A DNA stretch of 64,000 nucleotides, from positions 22,953,686 to 23,017,685 of the forward strand of contig OU015527.1 in the NCBI GenBank assembly GCA_907165065.1, written 5' to 3'. This document shows, in pieces, positions 55,630-64,000 of this stretch. Under the pieces are notes generated by a model, which saw only the letters and a program-made list of their open reading frames with translations, did not search any database and was not told where the DNA came from. Source of the stretch: Caprimulgus europaeus. Its lineage: Eukaryota; Chordata; Aves; Caprimulgiformes; Caprimulgidae. The translations under genes and the position numbers were made by a program. The number at the start of each line of letters is the position of its first letter. Positions within the stretch are counted from its first letter, which is position 1.

Positions 55630-58600
55630 AGATTTACTTTTGAAGTGATGCCATTTGTGTGTCTGGAAAGGGAAGTTTCTAATACTGATTTTTAAAATAA
55701 TGTATATATTAAACTGTTTTTTTACTTGATATATCATAGTCATGTGAGATAAGTAAAAAAAAACTTACGACTGATGATTCCGAAACAGGAATTGTCTGTT
55801 GGAAAATGAAGGTACTGCTTTATTACAAGCAAACCAAGGAATTGAACCACTTTGTCATAAATGGTTATGTATAAATAAATAAATATATCATAAAGTAATT
55901 ATTCCACTAGGTAAGAAACATTTGCTATTGCAGTACTGTGGTTTTGGGATTTTTTGTGTGTTTGTTTACTTGGGTTTTTAAAATTATTTTGACAATTGGC
56001 ACTTCAAAAAAAGCGTAGGGGCCCACAAACAGCTTGTAAATGAGGATGACAATACGTATGTCTCTACCTTTGTTAGGGAAGCCTGGATTATAATATGGAT
56101 GCATGTTGCTTCCTTCAATACACACATTGTTTCACACCTTCAGAGGATCTAGGATCCTGAAGTAATGGTATTATGTAAACAGCAGCATTGTGGAAAGTTG
56201 CTTGCAAAGGATGATAGTAACACTGTTTCTCCTTTGTATTTACAAAGCATGTATTCACCAAAAAATGAAGCAGAGTATGATATAGTTTCTTCCTTTTGGA
56301 AGAATGTACCCTAGGGAATCAGCTGGAGGAAGGGTAAAAAATGTTTGATTAAGAAAGGGAGAGGTAAGTGTTACCAGAAAAGGTAGAAAATCCATTGTTT
56401 GGGTCCTCAGTTGAACTTAAAATATCAGGTTAATACTTTGATCTCTCATTAGAAGGAGCATTTCCCACTCTTTCTTGTGGGGGAACTGAGACATTAAACT
56501 ATTAGATCTAAGTTCTGATAGACTTTTCTTGTAAGATTTAACCTTTTCTTTATGAACTCAGATTTTAACTTCATTTTGGAGTAAAAAAGGACATTCTAAA
56601 AGGTTATTTTTTTTCACAAGAAAATTCTAATATTAACATGAAAAAAAAATATCCATTGTGCAGCAGTTCCATGCTAGGTAGCTGTTTATGAATTAAAAAT
56701 AATACTTCTTCATGTAGAGATTCTTGATTACTGTGTGGCTGTTCTGCAAAAGTCTGTATTCAGTGCATTCTAGTACTTCTGTGTGCATGCAATCTCAAAT
56801 GTATCTGTTAATCTATAAAATATTGAAGGATGAATTTATTGAATTAGTAAAAATTAGTAATTATTAATGTTTGAAATAAAACCTCAAACTTTAATACAGT
56901 ATATTTTCTTTAATTATTACCCCTCCTTCTTACTTCTTGAAGTAACCTGTTCTTCAGTGGAAATTGTACTTGGAAACAAATTCCACATAGGCAGTTTCTA
57001 TGCATTTAAAAAATCTTTTTCAAGTATGTAGCTATTGAGTTTGTGTTTATGAAGTACTGTGAGGGTTTAATTTGTCTGAAATAAACGTGTTATGACAAAC
57101 TAGTAAAACTCAGGGAATAAAGCACGTAATTTATGACTGTTATGAAACAAACTCTAGAAAACCATAGATGGAACAATCAGCATTTTTCAAAACTATAACC
57201 ATGAATGGTCTCCAGGGGCAGTATAACTTTTCTGAACTATGAAATAGGTATAATTCTCTAATTTTGGAACAGTTCACCCTAGCAAAGTATCTGCACTATT
57301 TTATTTGATAGTGGCTAATAGTTTGTAATTATAGTACTGTGATGGTGGGCTTCTTCAGTGTATAAACCCCTTTTCTACTTTGAGCCTCACTTTTCAGCTG
57401 CATTCTTTCCTCTGAGGTACACACTGTTCTTACTGTGTTAGAACAACCTAAAAATTTCATACTAAGTTTATGGTTTTGACCTGTTAAACATGTGTGAAGT
57501 GTTTAACAATATCTGACACAACAAGTTATCACAGATATTAAAATAAAATAAAATTTGTAATATTGTTGCAAAAGTTAATGCTCAGTGGCTGAATAACATC
57601 TTTCTGAACAGAAGAATTGAAAAGTGGTGTGTTGTCATCAAACCATTATTTTCACATAATGGGAGTATTTTTTGTAATAGTTTCTACATCTGGTATCTTC
57701 AACATTCTAAAGTTACAATGTAAGATACTACTGGTACTTGAACTTGATCCAAACTAAATGTAGTAATTGGAGAAAACCATGTTCTAACATGTTCTTATGT
57801 TTGTATTGCTGAAATTTGATTTTGTCTGATTTGTCAGTGTGCAGTAGATAGAGTACCAGTGAATATCCTGCACAATTATTTAATTGAATTTTCAATATTC
57901 TTTTAAAGTGTACATATCTTTACAGTTCTTTAATCTTTATAGTTCTGAAGTAGTCATAATTGACTTGTAATAACCCACAGTTGCTATTCTATGGAAGGTA
58001 CTTATTATATTAATCTGGTATAGAGGTCTAGGATTTCTAAACCACTGCTGATGACTTGCCTTTTTTTTTTTTTTTTTTTTTTTTCCCCTCTCTAGGTTGC
58101 TTTGGGTAACTACTACATTAATTTAGAAACTGTAGGATCTTATTCCCTTCTAGAAGGATAAACTGCAGTAAATTGACAAATATTGTCATTAAAGAATAAT
58201 TATTAACCTAAAAATCAAGACCATCACCCTACCTCTTCCATTGCTGATCTTCTTTGTACTCAGTATGATAAAACTGATATTAGAAAGGGACAGAGAAATG
58301 GGCAGGCTGATAACTATCTGAAAATAATAATTTTATTTAAAAAAATGCAAATACTCACTAATGAGGACATCATGGTAGATTAATTTTTGAATAAGTATTT
58401 TACTAACACTGTCTCCTTCAGGGTGTCATCATGCTCATTATTGATGGAATGAAGAGCTCTGAACAATGACTGTTTAAGCAGGGTGAATTGGTGATAGGAA
58501 AGAACATTGTGTTAAAATGCAGGTGGCATTAAGACTATAATTCTACTGGAATGTAAGACACCCCACTTTTTTTTTTCCATTATGAATTTAAAAACAGTGA

Positions 58601-61600
58601 TAGTGAAAGGCCTTACTTAGAGTGAAACAGGATCCAATACTGGTAGCTCAGGTGAGAAAATCTTATAGCAAGGATATTCCCTAAAATTTCTAAAATAAAC
58701 CAAATTTCAGTGAAAAGTTCAGCTTAAAATTATTCTTTTGCTGCTGTAACTGATGTATAAAGCATTTTATAAAGTACACTTTTGTAATAATGAACTGTGA
58801 GTACAGATGAAGTAGTAAATGTGGTTCTGGAGGACTAAGCAACTTGGTATGTATAAATTCAGCAGAGCTATTAAAAATTGTTGAAAAAACAATAAAAATT
58901 GGAAAGTCTCCGTATCTACGTAAGGAAACAAAATGATTTTGTAATATTTAAAATCCTAGATTAAAACATATGCAGTTCTAAGAAACATTGGAAATCAAAG
59001 TCAGACTCAACAAGAATTTTCACATTTACCAGCTACTAACACCTATAAAATTACAGCTGCCTTACCCATGCTGAATTTCTTAGTTAACAACTTTTTGTAA
59101 TACAGTAAAAGATGGGAAATTTTTATTTTCTGAATTATTAATTTATTCCCTCTGAGAAAATGTGAAGTGGCTGCATATTGATTTGATCTAAAAATAAATA
59201 CACCCACCCCCTGGTACACTAATAAAGTTTTACTTCCTTAGCATGTCATTCTTTAGTCCCTCCCACTTGAGTTGATATGATTCCATTACCTTTGACAAAC
59301 TCTTTCTCTGGCTACCCCACTCCTCGCTCCAGCCCCTGATTTAGAAGGAACAAAAGCAAATTTGAGTAGAATAGCTTTTCTGCTGGGAGATTTGAATGAG
59401 ATCAGATGGTTTTCACTGTATTAGAAATCCTGTATTGAATATGAGCCTGTGCAGAAAACAGTGTAATTTTAATTGCAAATCAAAATGATGCTATAAAAAT
59501 ATAAAAGCTTGCAAAGATCACTTTACAGTTTAATATGGGAATAATGTGACCTTTGGAACAGATTTGCTATTGAGATAACGTAGCCTTCTATTAGGCAAAA
59601 CCAGGTCAACTGTCTTAAAACATCTTTCTTGTAAGTCATCAGCAACTTCTCAATGTACCTTTTAAAGGCATTTGTTAAATAGCACAATATTTACTGTGTG
59701 TTCCAGGGCAGGCGTAATCCTCGCTGAAAGTTTTAGAATCACTGCATAAACTATTTACACAAAGGTAGAAATTTAATTGTCTTTGGTGGGCTTCTGTGAA
59801 CTGCAGCAAATGGGCTCATGAGCTATGAATGACCTCTTATGCTGTGTTTTGCATGATCTTTGAGGAATTTCCTATATATAAATCTGTTGTTGATGAGGCT
59901 TTGGTAGAGTGCATGGTTCTGACTTGTGAATAATTACCACAGGCTCAGGAAACAGATCTTCCCAGATGCAAGGTAATAGACATGAACAAGTGGTTTACCT
60001 TTATTAAAATTATTTATGGACCAAGTTCACTGCTGAACGAAAGTGCGGAGTTCCTAATGTGGTCGAGGACCTTTGTTTCCTTGCTCGTTATTACTTCACA
60101 TCATGCTTACAAAGTCTTGACTTTCGAAGATGCAATTCTAGATACAATTCTAAGAACTGTACAAGAAATTCAACACTTTTTTGTTTTTACTTATGCCACA
60201 GTTTGTAGTTCTGTGTACATGGGAATATATGCTGATCTATGAATGAGGTTCAACGTATGGATTTATCAAAATGGCCGGTTATTTTATACAGATCTTGGAA
60301 ATAACACGTGTAATTTTTTTCAATAGTTTGTAATATTGTACTTCAATTTTGTTTAATTTAAGTGACAGCTTAGTGACAACTTTCTTTAAATACATGATCA
60401 AAGGAAATTGTTTTTTAAGGAGACACTTGTGAATTGATTGAAAACCTAGAACTGATCAGCCATCTCTAACTGTTAATTTAATAATTGAAACAATTCTCCC
60501 ATTGCAGGCTTTAAGCAAAAGGTGCTACTTAGGCCCAATTCTGAATTTTGAGATATGTTCTTCCTGAAGTTTTAATAAAGGCAGTCAGTGACAGCTTGTT
60601 ATGACAGGTCAGAGAATTTAATACAGAACCTGGTTCCATGTCTGAAAGGAAACAGGGGTTTGCTTTTGATGCTTTCTTATGAAAAGGAAAATCTTGCTGT
60701 GCCTAAGTTATTTGCTCATATCCTTCTAAATGTCATGTATTGGTATTTTCACTAGCATATACAGTATTGCTGTATAATGTTGATCTCTTAGAACAGGGAG
60801 AAAATGGTTCAAAATTTCAGGGAGATTATCTCAAATAAATAGTTCATTATATATATCCTCTAAGTGGAGGAGTACTAAATATGACATAGATTGTGATTTG
60901 GATAGGTTTTTAGCTATGATAGCTTGTTTTGCAAAAAGGTACTTTGAACATACATATTTTATTAGGTGGCTAACAGACAGAGAGTCAAAGGCAGAAGTGT
61001 CCCAGTGTTGACTAATTTCTTGCCAGTGTCAAACTGGGATGAACTTTCCTGTGTCAATGGGCTTACTTCAATTCTCTCACAGTGTAAATGTGCCTAGTGT
61101 CCTCTGCAACAGCCAGGAAGGTTTTTGGCAGACAGGAAAGCAGCAAGCACCCTTTTCAGCTGTCATCCAAGAGAATGTCTTTTGAGGTGAACCTTCCCTC
61201 CTTGTGTCCTAGCGAGAGAATTATACAGACTGAGCATCTGAAATGAAGTTACAGAGAGTGGAAGTCTGTTAGCTGGGTTTAGAATGAATATTTAGCAATA
61301 GCCACCTATAGAGTTTCTTTAAAGAGAAGGTTAAGAAGCAACTTAATTATGGTCTATGTGTACTCAAGGAAAGGATTTCTGATAATAGCCAGCTTTAGAT
61401 TCACTTGGAGGTAAAGAAGCATTCTGAATTTCATTTTGGGGGGCTAAAATTAGACACTGAGACTAGAAATAGGGTATCTTTTTAACAGCAATTGGAACAC
61501 GGTTATAAAGGGATCACATAAATATTCCTGATGTTGAAGTGCCTATATATGTGCAAAGTGCCTTACTTGCAAATGTCCTGGGTTAAGACACATGTCACAG

Positions 61601-62975
61601 AAACTGTTGGTTGCAAAAGTTTGGTCTGTATGGCATAAAATTTCAGAGTAGATTCTCAAAATGGTTCCTTACTGGTCTTAAATATCTATGTTTCTGTATT
61701 TTAGAACCTCGAGGTAGATAGGTTTCTGTATGGCTTTTATTTATGGGTGCCAAAGGAATATTTAACTCACTTCACTAACTGGGAATTCCACAGTTTTCTA
61801 TTTTGCTTTTTCTGCTTCATTATTGCTTAAAAAGGCATTTCCTCCAGTGGCTACACATAGTTTGCTTTCCCTTGTTTTTAGGTCGCGATGAGCTGATTGC
61901 TGTCCTCCATTTTGAAAATAACATCCTAATTATTCAGATTGTTTTCTACTATATAGTGGTGTTTAGTTTGAGCAGAGAGTGTATGCAAAAGCACTAGAGT
62001 CTATTCCCACAGTTAGAGATGCTATTTGTGATAATACAAATATAATATAAATTAGTTTTTATGATTTATTACAAAATGCTCTGAAATTAGTTTGGAAGGG
62101 AAAACACTATACCTATCATTTGTTATTCTCATTTTTTATTTGGTTATTATTTCATCAGTGTAAGAATACACTTGGTCTGATTTATGAGAGTAAAAATATC
62201 CACAAATAGGAGAACAAATGTTTGTTTCACATGCTGTGGTAATCTCATGTCACTCCCAAGTATTCCAACCCATTTGACCCTATAACAGTAGTAATTTTAG
62301 TCCTAAGAGAATTCCTGTTTTAGTTTTCTTAGGTTATGGTTATGTAGAGAAAAATCATTTTAAGGACTACAAAAATTACAAAATGAATTTGTTAATCAAT
62401 AATACTCTGTGATAACTGCCACTCTTTGTTTATATAGCTGAAAGCTTTAGAAGTATGGAAGGCCGACTGCTGATCTCCATACAGCTTTGCTCAAACCAGG
62501 TGTTAACAAGGGCTTAAATCAAGGTTTAAGTGATAGTGGGATATTTACATATACTTGCTAGAGTAGTGGATGCTATTATTTTTAGGTGAAGAGTTGCTTT
62601 AATGTCTACTAGTTGATTTCATAACAATGGCACAGCAAAAGTTAAAAAGTGATGTGCTGGATTCTGTTCTAGCAGGTTATCTGTGAAAGCACAATATTTT
62701 AAAGAATAGCTTTCCTGTTGCTAGTGTTCACTGCTGAACACCTGTTCTTACCTTGGGAAGTACAGAAATCTAGTAATTATTTCTGATATCACTAATTTTA
62801 TTTGGTAGTTAGTCTCTCAAAACCACTAAGTAATGGAAATCCTACAGGATGGTGTATGGGTTGAATAAGCAAGCTGGTTAAAGAGGTATTTCTTGCTATT
62901 TGGATTAATTTGGCATCAATGATAGAACACATAAGAAGTCACACACAAGTAGATTACAACTATACACTTTATATA
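55630..62975. other. Intergenic stretch without a recognisable gene
   Basis: 7.3 kb of AT-rich DNA. A 24-base T-run at 58061-58084 is the main low-complexity feature. The longest open frame (59982-60242, plus, 86 codons) lacks similarity I can name. I see no CR1, LTR or RNA gene in this part. Confidence 0.7.
58061..58084. repeat. T24 homopolymer
   Basis: An uninterrupted run of 24 T, followed by a short C/T tract. It could be the antisense poly(A) tail of a retroposed sequence, but no such body is recognisable beside it. Confidence 0.85.
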
Positions 62976-62981
62976 AAGGTG

Positions 62982-63521
62982 TGTTGACACCAGCCAGCCA
63001 CTAAGCATGCAGCCAGCCACTCACTCTCCCTCCTACCTCTCTCCCCTTCCTCCAGTGGGATGGGGTACAGAATTGGGAAAGCAAAAGCAAGAAAAAGTTG
63101 AGGGTCAAGATAACAACAGTTTAGTAAGTGAAGAAAAGAGGGAAAAAAAGAACAAATGTCACAAAGACAGTTACTTACCATCTCCAACCAGCACATGAGT
63201 GTTTAGTTCGTCTCTCAGCATTGGCTACTTTGGAAAGACTGCACACCCAGTTTTTACTGCTGAGCGTGCCATTATATAGTGTGGACTTTCCATTTGGTCA
63301 GTTTGAGTCAGCTGTCCTGTCCGAGTCTCCTCCCAGACTCTTACCCACCCCTGGCCTACTCCCTGGGTGCACAGAGTGAGACACAGGGAGGGCTTTGACT
63401 CTGTGCAAGGCACTGTTCAGCAATAGCCAAGACACTGCTATGTTATTAATGCTGTCTTGGTCACAAATGCAGAGTACAGTACCAGAAGAAATTTAACTGT
63501 AGCGCAGCCAGAGCCAATACA
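62982..63521 (-). mobile_element. Solo LTR of an avian endogenous retrovirus
   Basis: Related to the intronic copy at 20096-20662 over most of its length: left end with ccagccactcactctccctc, a middle part with ctgagcgtgccattatatag then ggactttccatttggtcagt, and a right end with ggtcacaaatgc and atttaact. The termini are TG/CA on the minus strand. No coding region of a retrovirus is attached. Target duplication not resolved. Confidence 0.75.
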
Positions 63522-64000
63522 ATTGTACATATACCCCCAAGCAATGTTTTTGGACTATAATGCATAACTATTATTATAATGCAACTTATTCGACAGTCTT
63601 AACATCTTTACTACTTATTTGCTACTTCCTATTTTCTGTGTGCACAGAGCTTTAATAGATTGCTGAAGTGCTTTCAAGCACAGTTCTGTTATGCAAAGTA
63701 AGTTACGGTTTCTGTACACTTCAGTAAGAGAGCTTCCTTTGAAATCCCCAGCTGCACTGTGCTGATACTGAAACTTACGTAGTGTGAAGGTGAGTGATAC
63801 AGGAGACAATGCTTTTGCTCTTATGCATTGGGGACATATTCTAGACAAGGAAATTGTATAAATGTTTGAGACAGAAAGTGCTCTTAACTTCAGTAATACA
63901 GTAGAAGGGGTAGAATGACTGTCACAAATAGTTAGGGTAGAGGAGCTGAAGATGGCACTAGTAGTTACTTATTATTCAGGTGCTGATTATGGATTCACAA

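Noticed and set aside
59982..60242. 86-codon plus-strand ORF, with a faint resemblance to retroelement text near YGPSS
   Set aside because: The resemblance is a few residues long, no conserved reverse transcriptase motif follows, and no repeat body is recognisable around it.

Overview
The window is vertebrate DNA, and the gene content and repeats point to a bird, probably a neoavian one. It is AT-rich overall, with long introns, one CpG island, 3' fragments of CR1 LINEs and solo LTRs of avian endogenous retrovirus type. No prokaryotic feature (operon, CRISPR array, phage) is present. The species cannot be fixed from the sequence alone.

Positions 1 to about 46.3 kb are almost entirely one gene on the minus strand: CHD1, the chromodomain-helicase-DNA-binding chromatin remodeller. 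I could place 30 coding exons with consistent GT/AG borders and matching phases, from the ATG at 43479 down to an exon cut by the left edge of the window. They give about 1,431 uninterrupted codons: acidic/serine-rich N-terminus, tandem chromodomains, SNF2 ATPase, SANT-SLIDE DNA-binding region and the start of a lysine/glutamate-rich linker. The C-terminal part (the CHCT/DUF4208 domain and tail in CHD1 orthologues) lies beyond position 1. The promoter is a CpG island at about 45.0-46.6 kb, with non-coding first-exon candidates. A 14.7-kb intron separates the first coding exon from the second.

CHD1 is the avian Z/W gametologue pair used for molecular sexing, and the binding sites of the standard sexing primers are recognisable in exons 17, 18, 23 and 24. 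Whether this is the Z or the W copy is not settled by what I can see.

The introns and upstream flank carry a few mobile-element insertions. They include a 459-bp hAT-type element with an 8-bp target duplication and an unusually GC-rich, CpG-rich interior (intron at 10666-12884), a CR1 fragment reaching close to the 5' splice site of exon 17, a solo LTR ending 31 bp from the exon 10 donor, and a second CR1 in the 5' UTR intron.

Positions 46.7-64 kb, upstream of CHD1, look intergenic. I found no convincing gene there, only LTR remnants, low-complexity tracts and one unexplained pair of short ORFs at 49.9-50.3 kb. The most unusual object in the window is the GC-rich hAT element. I found no clear sign of a wholly new multi-gene system.
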